Source of the DNA: Candidatus Eisenbacteria bacterium
Lineage (GTDB): Bacteria > Desulfobacterota > Binatia > DP-6
Reading direction: 5' to 3'
Length of the DNA: 41,916 nucleotides
NCBI GenBank assembly: GCA_035577985.1
Contig: DATJZY010000121.1
Span: 1 to 41,916 of the forward strand
Shown: piece by piece, positions 23,963 to 32,062 of the stretch
How positions within the stretch are numbered: position 1 is the first letter of the stretch
Layout: each line of letters starts with the position of its first letter
The notes under the pieces: generated by a model
The model's database searches: none
Told to the model about the DNA's origin: nothing
Seen by the model: only the letters and a program-made list of their open reading frames with translations
Made by a program: the position numbers and the translations under genes

Positions 23963-24043
23963 CGCCGCGCGCGGCGTCCCCAACCCCACCACGCGGTATC
24001 GCTAGAGACCCGCGCGCCGGGTGTCAACCGCGCGCGCGGAGAC

Positions 24044-24220
24044 CGGCCCAAGACTCCGTCGTGGGTCGGGGGTTCGCATCGACCGTAGGCCGTCGTCGCG
24101 CTGCAACGCGTGTAGTTCGTCTGCCGCGCCAGCTTGGCTGGCCGCGGCATGCCGGTCGCGCGTGCCACGAACGCGACACACTCGCGTCCCACCCCGAGCC
24201 AAGACGGAGTCTTGGCTCGG
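24044..24220. repeat. about 177-base structured inverted repeat between convergent genes
   Basis: CCAAGACTCCGTC at 24047-24059 is the exact complement of GACGGAGTCTTGG at 24203-24215, and flanking TCGGGG/CCCCGA parts extend the pairing to about 30 bases per arm with gaps. The centre folds as TGCCGCG-CCAGC-TTG-GCTGG-C-CGCGGCA. The right arm also contains a local perfect hairpin, CCGAGCCAAGAC-GGA-GTCTTGGCTCGG (24194-24220), only five bases past the WD40 stop, which looks like that gene's terminator. The two foldings exclude each other. It fills most of the 262-base gap between the zinc protein and the WD40 gene. Confidence 0.65.
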
Positions 24221-24224
24221 CTCG

Positions 24225-25505
24225 CTAGCGGCGCGTCCAGAGACGGATCGTCTGGTCGGGACCGGTGGCGACGTTGAGGAGCGCGAGCGAGATGCGCGGC
24301 CCGCCCGCCGTGCTCGCGAGGGCGCGACCGTCCGGGCGCCACGCGACTGCGCTCACCACGTCGGCATGGCCCGGGAGCCGATCGTAGACGGCGCCGGTGT
24401 CGGCCGTGAAGACGTAGACGTCCTCGTCGCTGCCACCCGCGGCGATGAGCGCGCCGTCGGGACTCCAATCGAGGGCGTGGAGCGCCGCCTTCCGCGGCCC
24501 GGCGGTCCGGTACACGACGCCGCCCGACGCGGCGTCGAAAACCGACAGGACGCCGTCGGTCCCGATGCCCGCCACGCGGTCGCCGGGGGGCGCGACGCGC
24601 ACGTTCCACACCCAGCCGTGCCCGCCGTCGATCCAGCGCTGCGCGGGTGAGACGAGCGCCTCGTTGGCGGCGCACCAGCCGACCTGAGCCTCGTACGACA
24701 GCGCCGCGAACGCGGCGATCGTACCCACGTCCCAGCGGTCGCGATCGACGTCGACGTCCCACGCGACCACGCGCCCGCGCCGGTCGCCGGTGACGAGCCC
24801 ATCCGGAAGCCAGGCGACCGACGCGAAATTGCCCGCCTCGCGGTCGTAGAGCGCCGACACGACCCGGAACTGGTCCGGACCGGGTTCGAGCTGCCAGATG
24901 CGGATCATGCGGTCGCGGCTCGCCCCGGCGAGGAATCGCCCGTCGGGCGAGAACGCGAGCGCCGTCGTCCAGCCGTCGATCTCGGGCAGGGCCCGCACGG
25001 CGCCCGCGGCGGCCGGGAACTGTCCGGGCTTGCACGTGGCGCTCCCGGTACCGGTGGGATCCCACAGCTTGATCGCGTGGTCGCCGCCTCCGTCGGCGAT
25101 GATCTCGCCCAGGAAGGGATTCCGCGTCCAGGCGGTCGCGATCACCCAGAAGTAGTGGCAGGCGAAGCTCTTCTCGAGCGTCGCCGCTTCGACGTCTGCG
25201 ACCCGCGTGTCGTAGCGCAGCCCGCTCGCGCGCTCGCGGAACCGGCCGCCGACCGCGATGCGGGTCGCGTCGGGCGACCACGCGAGCGCGAGACCTCGCC
25301 CCGGAAGATCGATCGTACCGGCCGCGTCGAAGTGGACGTTCGCCGGCGGAAGCGGAACGTCTCCGCCGTCGGCCGTGCGCGGCGCCCGAGGCCGCCGCGG
25401 CTTGTGCGGGGGGTGGGGTCGGTGCGGCGTCCGTGCTTCCACCACAGCCACCATCGTCACGCTCACCACGAGCGCCAGCACCGCGGACCACCCCCACCAC
25501 CGCAT
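24225..25505 (-). CDS. membrane-anchored or secreted WD40-repeat protein
   Basis: Seen: 426 residues. A signal anchor (WWGWSAVLALVVSVTMVAVV) is followed by a proline/arginine/histidine-rich linker (about 25-50), then seven or so WD40-like blades: LAWSPDATRIAVGG, HAIKLWDP, LAFSPDGRFLAGASRDRMIRIWQL, VAWLPDGLVTGDRRGRVVAWDV, LDWSPDGALIAAGGSDEDVYVF and VAWRPDGRALAST ending in TIRLWTRR. Known: WD40 propellers are protein-binding platforms. Its role is unknown. It is alone on the minus strand, diverges from a GST gene, and ends close to a strong hairpin. The ATG has no clear ribosome-binding site. Confidence 0.85.
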   Translation of the reverse strand: MRWWGWSAVLALVVSVTMVAVVEARTPHRPHPPHKPRRPRAPRTADGGDVPLPPANVHFDAAGTIDLPGRGLALAWSPDATRIAVGGRFRERASGLRYDTRVADVEAATLEKSFACHYFWVIATAWTRNPFLGEIIADGGGDHAIKLWDPTGTGSATCKPGQFPAAAGAVRALPEIDGWTTALAFSPDGRFLAGASRDRMIRIWQLEPGPDQFRVVSALYDREAGNFASVAWLPDGLVTGDRRGRVVAWDVDVDRDRWDVGTIAAFAALSYEAQVGWCAANEALVSPAQRWIDGGHGWVWNVRVAPPGDRVAGIGTDGVLSVFDAASGGVVYRTAGPRKAALHALDWSPDGALIAAGGSDEDVYVFTADTGAVYDRLPGHADVVSAVAWRPDGRALASTAGGPRISLALLNVATGPDQTIRLWTRR

Positions 25506-25698
25506 GGTCGGCCACGAGGAGCAACGTTCGTTCCACCCCTACGCCCGACGTCTGCCGTAGCCGCTGCGTACAAGCGTGCGCGCCCGATTCGCCCGCCCGA
25601 CGCGACGCCATCACCATTTCGCCATGCGCCCTGCTGGGCGGATTGGCGCCCCGCGCGCGGGTTGACGGTCGAGGGGCCCCTTCGATAAGCGCCCCGAC

Positions 25699-26310
25699 AT
25701 GATCACGCTCTATCATTCGGCCCAGTCACGCTCGGTGCGGCCGCGGTGGATGCTCGAAGAGATCGGTGTTCCGTACGATCTGCGGCGCGTGAACCTCGAG
25801 GCCGGCGAGCAGAAGACGCCCGAGTTCCTGAAGATCAATCCGAACGGCGCCGTGCCGGCGCTCGTCGACGGCGAGGTCAAGCTGTTCGAGTCGGGCGCCA
25901 TCTCGCAGTACCTGGCCGATCGCTTTCCCGAGAAGCGCCTCGCACCGCCCGTGGGCACGCCCGCGCGCGGCTACTACTATCAGTGGATCCACTTCGGCCT
26001 GTGCACGATCGAGCCTCCGCTGCTCACGATCTTCCTGCACACGGTCGCGAAGCCCGAGAGCGAGCGCATCCCGCAGCTCCTCGAGCCGGCACGCCAGCAG
26101 CTTCGCGCCGCCCTGGCCGTGCTCGACCGTGCGCTGGCCGGCCACACCTTCCTGGTCGGCGACGACCTCACGACCGGCGACGTCATGGTCGCCTCCACGC
26201 TCGCGTGGGCCCAGATGCTCGGGCTCCTCGACGCGAGCTTTCCCGCGACGGCCGCCTATCTCGGCCGGCTCATGGGCCGCTCGGCGTTCCGGCGCGCGAT
26301 GGCCGACTGA
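25699..26310 (+). CDS. glutathione S-transferase family protein
   Basis: Seen: 203 residues. Thioredoxin-like N-domain (MITLYHSAQSRSVRPRWMLEE) with cis-proline in GAVPAL and the glutathione site LFESGAISQYLAD, then an all-helical C-domain with the N-capping HTFLVGDDLTTGDVMVASTLAW. Known: GSTs conjugate or reduce electrophiles with glutathione; the S-x-S-x-R tip of the first loop (SAQSRSVRP) suggests a beta/zeta-like bacterial type with a serine rather than tyrosine. Stand-alone gene. Its last 41 bases overlap, antisense, the end of the thioesterase gene. Confidence 0.9.
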   Translation: MITLYHSAQSRSVRPRWMLEEIGVPYDLRRVNLEAGEQKTPEFLKINPNGAVPALVDGEVKLFESGAISQYLADRFPEKRLAPPVGTPARGYYYQWIHFGLCTIEPPLLTIFLHTVAKPESERIPQLLEPARQQLRAALAVLDRALAGHTFLVGDDLTTGDVMVASTLAWAQMLGLLDASFPATAAYLGRLMGRSAFRRAMAD

Positions 26311-26794
26311 TACCGTCAGCAAGCGGCTGGGCGATCGTGCGGCTGCTCACCTTGTAGACGACGCTGGCCGTCGCGGCGAGGACGCCCGACGCGGTCCGGA
26401 CCTCGACGCGGCAGAAGACCGTCGATCGCCCCCGCTTCTCGACCCATCCCTCGGCGATCGCATCCTCACCGGCCACCGCATCGAGGTACTGGATCGTCAT
26501 CGCGACGGTGAGGAGCGCGCGCCGGTCGTCGTAGGCGCTCCCGATCGCGGGCACGACGACGGTGTCGACGAGCGTCGCGACGGCGCCGCCGTGCAGGACG
26601 CCCTGGGGCTGGTCGATCTCGCGACGGTGCGGCAGGCGCATGCGGGCGTAGTCTTGCCGCACCTCCTCGAGCACGAGGCCGACGTAGCCCGGAAAGAACG
26701 GGGCCGCCCCTTCCTCGCGCTGCCCGAAGCGAGCCCACGTGGCGAGTCGCTCGGGCGTGATCGGAGGAAAGCGGTCGGCGTTCGGCGCGGTCAT
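26270..26794 (-). CDS. PaaI-type hotdog-fold acyl-CoA thioesterase
   Basis: Seen: 174 residues from ATG at 26794 (AGGA about nine bases upstream; a longer frame to 26830 has none). The hotdog helix motif QPQGVLHGGAVATLVDTVVVPA is clear, with RALLTVAMTIQYLDAV, a dimer strand, and ATASVVYKV. Known: PaaI-like thioesterases hydrolyse aryl- or acyl-CoA. The C-terminus runs about 26 residues past the usual end and its last part is antisense to the GST coding sequence. The nearby CoA-metabolism genes give it a likely role in releasing or recycling acyl-CoA. Confidence 0.88.
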   Translation of the reverse strand: MTAPNADRFPPITPERLATWARFGQREEGAAPFFPGYVGLVLEEVRQDYARMRLPHRREIDQPQGVLHGGAVATLVDTVVVPAIGSAYDDRRALLTVAMTIQYLDAVAGEDAIAEGWVEKRGRSTVFCRVEVRTASGVLAATASVVYKVSSRTIAQPLADGISRPSRAGTPSGP

Positions 26795-26865
26795 GGCGGC
26801 GGTTCTTCCTGGCGCGGCGTGCCGTGGCAACCATGTCGACGGCCGTGCTAAGGCGCGCCGGCGCG

Positions 26866-28254
26866 ATGAACGGCGACTGGAAGCGCTACCCGTACGTCCC
26901 GGGCTGGGGGGACCCCGCCTGGTTCCGTTTCCCCGACGTAGACGGCTACCGCGAAGACCTCGGCATGGCGACGTACTTCGTCGACGGCTTCCTGCGCGGG
27001 CGGACGAGCGGGCGCGAGTACGCCTTCATGACCATCGTGACCGACATGCACGTGGTGGCGAAGCGCCTGCGCGCGAGCTTCTACACCTTCGCGCTCTACG
27101 ACCGCGCGCGCCGCCGCTACGGGACATACACCGACTACGACTTCCCTGCCCCGCTGCGCTGGCGATCGCGCTACAAGCTCGAGGCCGGGCGCGGCCACCT
27201 CGCGCTGCGCTACGCCGCGCCGGCGGGACCCGTGCGATGGGAGAACGCTCGCGACGGCGACGGCGCGCTGCGCCCGTTCGCGTGGTCGATCGAGCTGCGC
27301 GGGAAAGACCACCACGGCGACCCCATGCTGCTCGATCTCGAGGTGGACGCCGTGCGGCCGCCGGCGCCGCTCGGGGGTCGGGCGCTCGGCGGCGAGATGA
27401 TGTTCCTCGGCCTCCCATCGACCTTCTCCTACTTCCAGAGCGGGCTCCGCATGCGCGGGCGCCTCGGGTGGGGCGAGATCGGCGAGGAGGTCGAGGGCGA
27501 GGTCGGCTGGATCGACCGCCAATGGGCCGTGCACGACTTCAGCCGCCACCAGGACCGCAGGAGCGCGCGCTACCGCAACGAGTGGCGCGTCATGCAGTTC
27601 ACGAACGGCTGGGACATGAGCTGCTTCCATCAATACCTCCGGCCGGCCCGGAACGCCGTCGTCCCGTGGACCGGCATGTCGGCACAGGGCCCCGCCCCCG
27701 CGTTCGAGATCCGCGCCACGACCCGCATCGAGCTCGACTTCCCGGAGTTCATCCGCAGCCCCGGGGTCGTACGCGGCCGCGAGATGCTCACCGACGGCCC
27801 GCGCTGGTTCCCCTACCGCTATCACCTGCGCGCCCCCGAGCTCGGCGTCGACGTCACGGCGGAGCCCTGGGTCGACGCGCCCGCGCACGCGCTGCCGATC
27901 GAGTACTGGACGGGCCCGGTACGGATCACGGGGCGGGTCTTCGACGCGCCGGCCACCGGCGTCGGCTTCGACGAGAGGAGTCGGCCGTGGATCCACGGCT
28001 TCGAGATCGCCGAAGCCGTCCGCCGCACGGCGCAGCACCTGCCCGACCTCGAGCCGGAGACGCGCCAGATGCTCGCCTATCGCGCCTGGGAGACCGAGGC
28101 GCTCGCCCTGCGCGATCGCGACGCGGCCCGCGCACACGTGACCCGGCATGTCGTACCGCTGCTCTCCGGCATCCCGGCCGCCGCCCGCGAACGTCTCGAA
28201 GGCATGCTGCAGGACCTGGTGACGGTCCTCTCGAGCAGACGACGCCTCCCCTGA
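26866..28254 (+). CDS. lipocalin-like CrtC/AttH-superfamily protein
   Basis: Seen: about 462 residues from ATG at 26866 (MNGDWKRYPYVPGW); upstream in-frame starts exist at 26824 (GTG) and 26833 (ATG) without ribosome-binding sites. N-half: WFRFPDVDGYREDLGMATYFVDGFLRG, a strand-rich region GREYAFMTIVTDMHV and FYTFALYDRARRRYGTYTDYDF, as in the paired lipocalin domains of AttH/hydroxyneurosporene-synthase relatives. EVEGEVGWIDRQWAVHDF holds a Trp/Asp pair that in the family lines the cavity. C-half is a helical tail (EPETRQMLAYRAWETEAL). Function unknown; binding or hydration of a hydrophobic substrate such as a steroid or carotenoid is possible. It is 44 bases upstream of the crotonase gene. 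Confidence 0.65.
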   Translation: MNGDWKRYPYVPGWGDPAWFRFPDVDGYREDLGMATYFVDGFLRGRTSGREYAFMTIVTDMHVVAKRLRASFYTFALYDRARRRYGTYTDYDFPAPLRWRSRYKLEAGRGHLALRYAAPAGPVRWENARDGDGALRPFAWSIELRGKDHHGDPMLLDLEVDAVRPPAPLGGRALGGEMMFLGLPSTFSYFQSGLRMRGRLGWGEIGEEVEGEVGWIDRQWAVHDFSRHQDRRSARYRNEWRVMQFTNGWDMSCFHQYLRPARNAVVPWTGMSAQGPAPAFEIRATTRIELDFPEFIRSPGVVRGREMLTDGPRWFPYRYHLRAPELGVDVTAEPWVDAPAHALPIEYWTGPVRITGRVFDAPATGVGFDERSRPWIHGFEIAEAVRRTAQHLPDLEPETRQMLAYRAWETEALALRDRDAARAHVTRHVVPLLSGIPAAARERLEGMLQDLVTVLSSRRRLP

Positions 28255-28298
28255 CGTGTCCTCGCCATCGCACGACGCCTCGGCTATAGCCCGCCGGC

Positions 28299-29066
28299 AT
28301 GTCGACGATCCGGATCGCCGATCACGACGGCGGCGTGCGCCTGCTGACGCTCGATCGCCCGCCCGCGAACGCGCTCGACGAGACGCTGCTCGCCGACCTC
28401 TCGACCGCGCTCGACGATGCACGCGAGACCGCCTCGGTGCGCGCGGTCGTCCTCACGGGCGCCGGCGCGTTCTTCAGCGGCGGATTCGACCTGTCGGCGC
28501 CGCGGCGGGACGCCGAGCGCTCGGACGCGCTGCGCGTGCTGTATCGCGATTCGCACCTGCGGCTCCTCACCTTCCCCAAGCCGACGCTCGCGATGCTGGG
28601 CGGCCACGCCGTCGCGGGCGGTCTCGTGCTGGTGCTCGCGTGCGACTACCGGCTCGGTGCCGAGGGTGACTACAAGGTCGGTCTCAACGAGGTCGCGATC
28701 GGCGCCTCGTTCCCGCGCGTCGCGATGGAGATCGTGCGCCTGCGCCTGGCCCACGCGCGCGCCGCGGAGCTGTTGCTGGGTGCGGCGGTGTATCCCGCGA
28801 GCCAGGCGACCCGTCTCGGCATCGTCGACGAGCTGCTCCCCGCCGAGAAGCTCACGGACACCGTGCTCCGGCGGGCCGCGCGCATGGGTGCGTTCCCGCG
28901 CGAAGCGTACGCCCACACGAAGGCTGCCCTGGTCGAGGACGCCGTTCGCCGCGTCATGGGCGAGTCGCCCGATGCCGACGCGCGCTCCGCCGCCGTGTGG
29001 ATGACGCCCGAGAGCCGCGCCGCGCGCGCCCGCCAGCGCGAGAAGATCGGCAAGTCCGCGCGTTGA
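28299..29066 (+). CDS. enoyl-CoA hydratase/isomerase (crotonase) family protein
   Basis: Seen: 255 residues. Oxyanion-hole motifs FSGGFD at 59-64 and GGHAVAGG at 101-108; candidate catalytic glutamates E131 (LNEVAIG) and E157 (AAELLLG) are both present. The usual PEI-LGL-PG-GG-TQRL segment is replaced by NEVAIGASFPRVAMEI, so the substrate pocket differs from classical hydratases. Known: crotonases hydrate, isomerise or cleave acyl-CoA. It starts a run of redox genes (ferredoxin, SDR). Exact reaction is not decided by sequence. Confidence 0.88.
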   Translation: MSTIRIADHDGGVRLLTLDRPPANALDETLLADLSTALDDARETASVRAVVLTGAGAFFSGGFDLSAPRRDAERSDALRVLYRDSHLRLLTFPKPTLAMLGGHAVAGGLVLVLACDYRLGAEGDYKVGLNEVAIGASFPRVAMEIVRLRLAHARAAELLLGAAVYPASQATRLGIVDELLPAEKLTDTVLRRAARMGAFPREAYAHTKAALVEDAVRRVMGESPDADARSAAVWMTPESRAARARQREKIGKSAR

Positions 29067-29124
29067 GCCGTCGCGGGTTGACCGGCCAGGCCGAAAGACG
29101 GAAACCGACCCCCGGAGGACGACG

Positions 29125-29319
29125 ATGCGAGTCGTAGTGAACAGGGATCTCTGCGAAGGGAACGCCCTCTGTGTGAAGGAAGCGCCCGAGGTCTTCTCGC
29201 TCGGCGACGACGATCAGGCGCGCGTGCTGATCGAGCATCCGGGCGAGGCGCTGCGCGCGAAGGTCGACCGCGCCGTGCGTCGCTGTCCGCGCAACGCCCT
29301 CACCCTGCTCGAGGACTGA
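29125..29319 (+). CDS. 3Fe-4S-type ferredoxin
   Basis: Seen: 64 residues, ribosome-binding site CCGGAGGA before the ATG. Cysteines C10 (RDLCEGNALC), C16 and C54 (RRCPRNALT); the canonical second position of the CxxCxxC set is N13, so only three cysteines bind a 3Fe-4S cluster. The sequence PEVFSLGDDDQARV is typical of the small ferredoxins that donate electrons to cytochromes P450 or Rieske oxygenases. No P450 is in the window. Its stop is two bases from the next start (SDR). Confidence 0.92.
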   Translation: MRVVVNRDLCEGNALCVKEAPEVFSLGDDDQARVLIEHPGEALRAKVDRAVRRCPRNALTLLED

Positions 29320-29321
29320 GC

Positions 29322-30182
29322 GTGGCCGAGCACGCGCTCTCCGGCAAGACCGCGCTCGTGACCGGCGGCGGGAGCGGGATCGGCCTCGCCTGCGCTCGCG
29401 CGCTGCTGCGCGACGGTTGCAGCGTGACGCTCATGGGTCGCACCGAATCGCGTCTCGTCGAAGCGGCCGAAGGCCTCCGGCGCGAGGCGCCGGGCGGCAC
29501 CCAGGTCGCGTGGCACGCGGGCGACGTCGTCGACGAGGCCGCCGTCCTCGCCGCGGTCGCGAAGGCCGCGGCGCCGACCGGCCGTCTCGACATCGCGGTC
29601 GCCAACGCCGGCGCGGGCGCCGGCGGTCCGATCTTCTCCACCAGCGTCGAGATGTGGCGCTACACGATGGACGTGAACCTGACCGGAACCTTCCTCACGG
29701 TGAAGCACGCCGGGGAGAAGATGGGCGCGGGCGGCGGCGGCTCGATCGTCGCCGTGTCGTCGATCGCCGGCCCCCTCACCCACCGCTTCATGGCGCCCTA
29801 CTGCGCCTCCAAGGCGGGCGTCGAGATGCTCATCAAGGTCGCGGCCGACGAGCTGGGCCCGCTCGGCATCCGGGCGAACGCCGTGCGGCCGAGCCTCGTC
29901 CCGACCGAGATGGCCGATCCGCTGGTGCAGGACCAGGCCATCGTCGACGACTACCTGGACCAGATTCCGCTCGGGCGTCTCGGGACGGTGGACGACGTCG
30001 CCGCGGCGGTGCGCTACCTCGCCGGCCCCGAGTCGAGCTGGGTCACCGGGCAGTGCATCGCGATCGACGGCGGGCACACGCTGCGACGCGGCCCGCGCAT
30101 CGAGACGATGGTCGAGCGCTTCTTCGGCGCCGACACGATGACCGGGATGGACAGCCGGCGGCCCGGCCGTCCCACCCGTTGA
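29322..30182 (+). CDS. short-chain dehydrogenase/reductase (GTG start)
   Basis: Seen: 286 residues from GTG at 29322, two bases after the ferredoxin stop. Classical motifs: TGGGSGIG at 14-21, NAGAG near 95-99, catalytic S147 (VSSIAG), Y160 and K164 (YCASK), and C-terminal GQCIAIDGGHTLRRGP. R40 (LMGRTES) after the second strand favours NADP(H). Tight coupling to the ferredoxin suggests an oxidative step followed by alcohol dehydrogenation. A short tail (residues 265-286) is unusual for the family. Confidence 0.92.
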   Translation: MAEHALSGKTALVTGGGSGIGLACARALLRDGCSVTLMGRTESRLVEAAEGLRREAPGGTQVAWHAGDVVDEAAVLAAVAKAAAPTGRLDIAVANAGAGAGGPIFSTSVEMWRYTMDVNLTGTFLTVKHAGEKMGAGGGGSIVAVSSIAGPLTHRFMAPYCASKAGVEMLIKVAADELGPLGIRANAVRPSLVPTEMADPLVQDQAIVDDYLDQIPLGRLGTVDDVAAAVRYLAGPESSWVTGQCIAIDGGHTLRRGPRIETMVERFFGADTMTGMDSRRPGRPTR

Positions 30183-30213
30183 CCCGCGCCGTCCGATCGG
30201 CGACAACCCGCGC

Positions 30214-30762
30214 GTGCAACCGGGCGACACGATCCTCTACAGCGGCGCCGCGCAGGGCGCCGAGGCCGCCTTCGGGGAAGCCGCCGAGCGCCACGGCGTC
30301 CAGGAGGTGAACTTCACCTTCGAAGGCCACTCCGATGCGCGCACGCGCGGCATCCGCGTGCTGACCAGCGAGGAGCTGCGCCACGGTGACGTGAGCCTCA
30401 CCTACGTGAGCCGCATCATGAACCGGAAGTATCCGGACACGCCGCTCTTCCGGAAGGTGCTGCAGAGCATCTGGCACCAGGTGAACCACGGCCAGCAGAT
30501 CTTCGTCGTCGGCGCGATCCTGCCCGACCAGACCGTGCGTGGCGGCACCGGCGTCGCGGCCGAATACGCGAAGTTCTTCAACAAGCCCCTCTTCGTGTTC
30601 GACCAGACGAAGAACGGGTGGTTCCGCTGGAGCGGCGACACGTGGGAGCCGGCCCGCGATCCGGTGATCAGCGAGCGGCACTTCACGGGCACCGGCACGC
30701 GCTTTCTCGAGCCCGGCGGCAAGGCCGCGATCGACGCGCTCTTTGGGCGCAGCTTCGGCTGA
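30214..30762 (+). CDS. SLOG-like Rossmann-fold protein of unknown function
   Basis: Seen: 182 residues, GTG start at 30214. Features: an initial ILYSGAAQGAEAAFGEAAE strand-loop-helix (GxxxGAE like a nucleotide-binding loop), a central VNHGQQIFVVGAI strand, VRGGTGVAAEYAKFFNKPLFVFDQ (glycine-rich loop before a helix, then a strand), and an aromatic end NGWFRWSGDTW. This pattern resembles SLOG/YpsA-type nucleotide-binding proteins, but the usual LOG motif is absent. It is 31 bases after the SDR and 12 bases before a methyltransferase gene. Ligand and role unknown. Confidence 0.55.
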   Translation: MQPGDTILYSGAAQGAEAAFGEAAERHGVQEVNFTFEGHSDARTRGIRVLTSEELRHGDVSLTYVSRIMNRKYPDTPLFRKVLQSIWHQVNHGQQIFVVGAILPDQTVRGGTGVAAEYAKFFNKPLFVFDQTKNGWFRWSGDTWEPARDPVISERHFTGTGTRFLEPGGKAAIDALFGRSFG

Positions 30763-30774
30763 TCCGACGCGCCG

Positions 30775-31617
30775 ATGAGCGCCGGTCGGGGCATCGTGCG
30801 CACCGCCCGCCGTCCGGCCGGCTGGATCGCGCCCGGTCCCGCGCCACGCGCTCGCGACGACGTCGCGCCAGGTCCCGGCGAGGACCTCTGCTTCCTCTCC
30901 GGCGAGTGGCGCATCCTGCAGCGGGTGGACGGACACCGCTGGTCGCTCGACGACCTGGTGACGGCGTGGCTCGCGGCGCGCGTCGCGGCGTCGAGCCCGC
31001 CACGCCGGCTCCTCGACCTCGGGTGCGGCATCGGGAGCGTCCTCCTGATGCTCGCCTGGCGTTTTCCGGACGCGATCGCGGTGGGCGTCGAGGCGCAGGC
31101 GGTGAGCGTCGACCTCGCGCGTCGATCGATCGCGTGGAACGGGTGCGGCGATCGCTGCACGGTGCGCGAGGGCGATCTCCGTGACCCGCAGCTCGTACCC
31201 GAGGGCATCTTCGATCTCGTCACCGGGACGCCGCCGTATCTTCCGATCGGCACGGCGCGCGAGTCGCGCCGCGTACAGAAAGGTCCTTGCAACTTCGAGC
31301 ATCGCGGCGGCATCGAGGCGTACGCGACGGCGGCGGCGTCCGCGCTCGCGCCGGGCGGCGCCGCCGTCGTCTGCGAGCAGGCGAGCCAGGACCCGCGCGT
31401 CCACGCGGCCGCCGCCGGCGCGGGACTGGGCGTCGCCTGCACGCTGCCGGTCGTGCCGCGTGCCGGCAAGGCGCCGCTCTTCTCGGTCCACGAGATGCGC
31501 CGTCGCGAGGAGACCAGGTCGCACGAGATGCTCGCGCCGCTCGTCGTGCGGGACACCCGCGGTGCCCGCACGCCGGCCTTCCGGGCGCTGCGTGGGGAAA
31601 TGGGCCTTCCGCCCTGA
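30775..31617 (+). CDS. class I SAM-dependent methyltransferase, TrmN6/YfiC-like
   Basis: Seen: 280 residues. SAM-binding motif I LLDLGCGIGSVLLMLA at about 79-94, acidic motif (GVEAQAVSVDLARR), and the catalytic NPPY-type site VTGTPPYLP at 150-158, with HRGGIEAYATAAASALAPGG after it. Known: such TPPY/NPPY enzymes methylate exocyclic amines, e.g. N6 of A37 in tRNA-Val (TrmN6) or glutamine. The N-terminal WIAPGP..FLSGEWRILQRVDGHRWSLDDLVTAWLA matches the YfiC group. An N-terminal extension of about 25 residues is arginine/proline-rich; the true start may be internal. Confidence 0.85.
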   Translation: MSAGRGIVRTARRPAGWIAPGPAPRARDDVAPGPGEDLCFLSGEWRILQRVDGHRWSLDDLVTAWLAARVAASSPPRRLLDLGCGIGSVLLMLAWRFPDAIAVGVEAQAVSVDLARRSIAWNGCGDRCTVREGDLRDPQLVPEGIFDLVTGTPPYLPIGTARESRRVQKGPCNFEHRGGIEAYATAAASALAPGGAAVVCEQASQDPRVHAAAAGAGLGVACTLPVVPRAGKAPLFSVHEMRRREETRSHEMLAPLVVRDTRGARTPAFRALRGEMGLPP

Positions 31618-31660
31618 GGCGGCGCTCGACACTCGCGCGGCTGCCCGTATGCTCGATGCC

Positions 31661-32029
31661 ATGGGTCAGCCAAGCCTCGAGACGTTGCAGTACCAGGCGG
31701 AGCAGCTCACGACGGCCATGCAGGCGCTCACCTCGCTGACGCGCACGCCGCAGGAGCGGCTCGATCGGGCAATCTCCTACTTCAGCCGGACCTTCCGGGA
31801 CGATCCCACCGGGCACGCCTTCGCGCTCTGGCGCCGGATCTACAAGGCGATCGGCGACCCGCCCGTCGGCACGACCCTGGCCGTGAAGCTCGATACCCTG
31901 ACCCCCGAGGAGCAGGAGACCATCTCCCAGGCCATCTGCGAGCTCCAGGCGGAGATCCAGAAGACCTGCTGGGAGGCCGAGCGTCTCGCGGCCGAGGCGG
32001 CCCAGGCGGCCGAGGCCTCCGAGGCTTGA
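31661..32029 (+). CDS. hypothetical coiled-coil protein
   Basis: Seen: 122 residues from ATG at 31661 (MGQPSLETLQYQAEQLTTAM); an in-frame ATG at 31649 is an alternative. Almost all helical: LETLQYQAEQLTTAMQALTSL, LDRAISYFSRTFRD, then a C-terminal coiled coil EEQETISQAICELQAEIQKTCWEAERLAAEAAQAAEASEA. No signal peptide. No family is recognised. It is 43 bases after the methyltransferase gene and 33 before the acyl-CoA dehydrogenase gene. It may be a small scaffold. Confidence 0.55.
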   Translation: MGQPSLETLQYQAEQLTTAMQALTSLTRTPQERLDRAISYFSRTFRDDPTGHAFALWRRIYKAIGDPPVGTTLAVKLDTLTPEEQETISQAICELQAEIQKTCWEAERLAAEAAQAAEASEA

Positions 32030-32062
32030 CCCGGGGGGTCGGGCAGGCGAAACCAATTCGCC

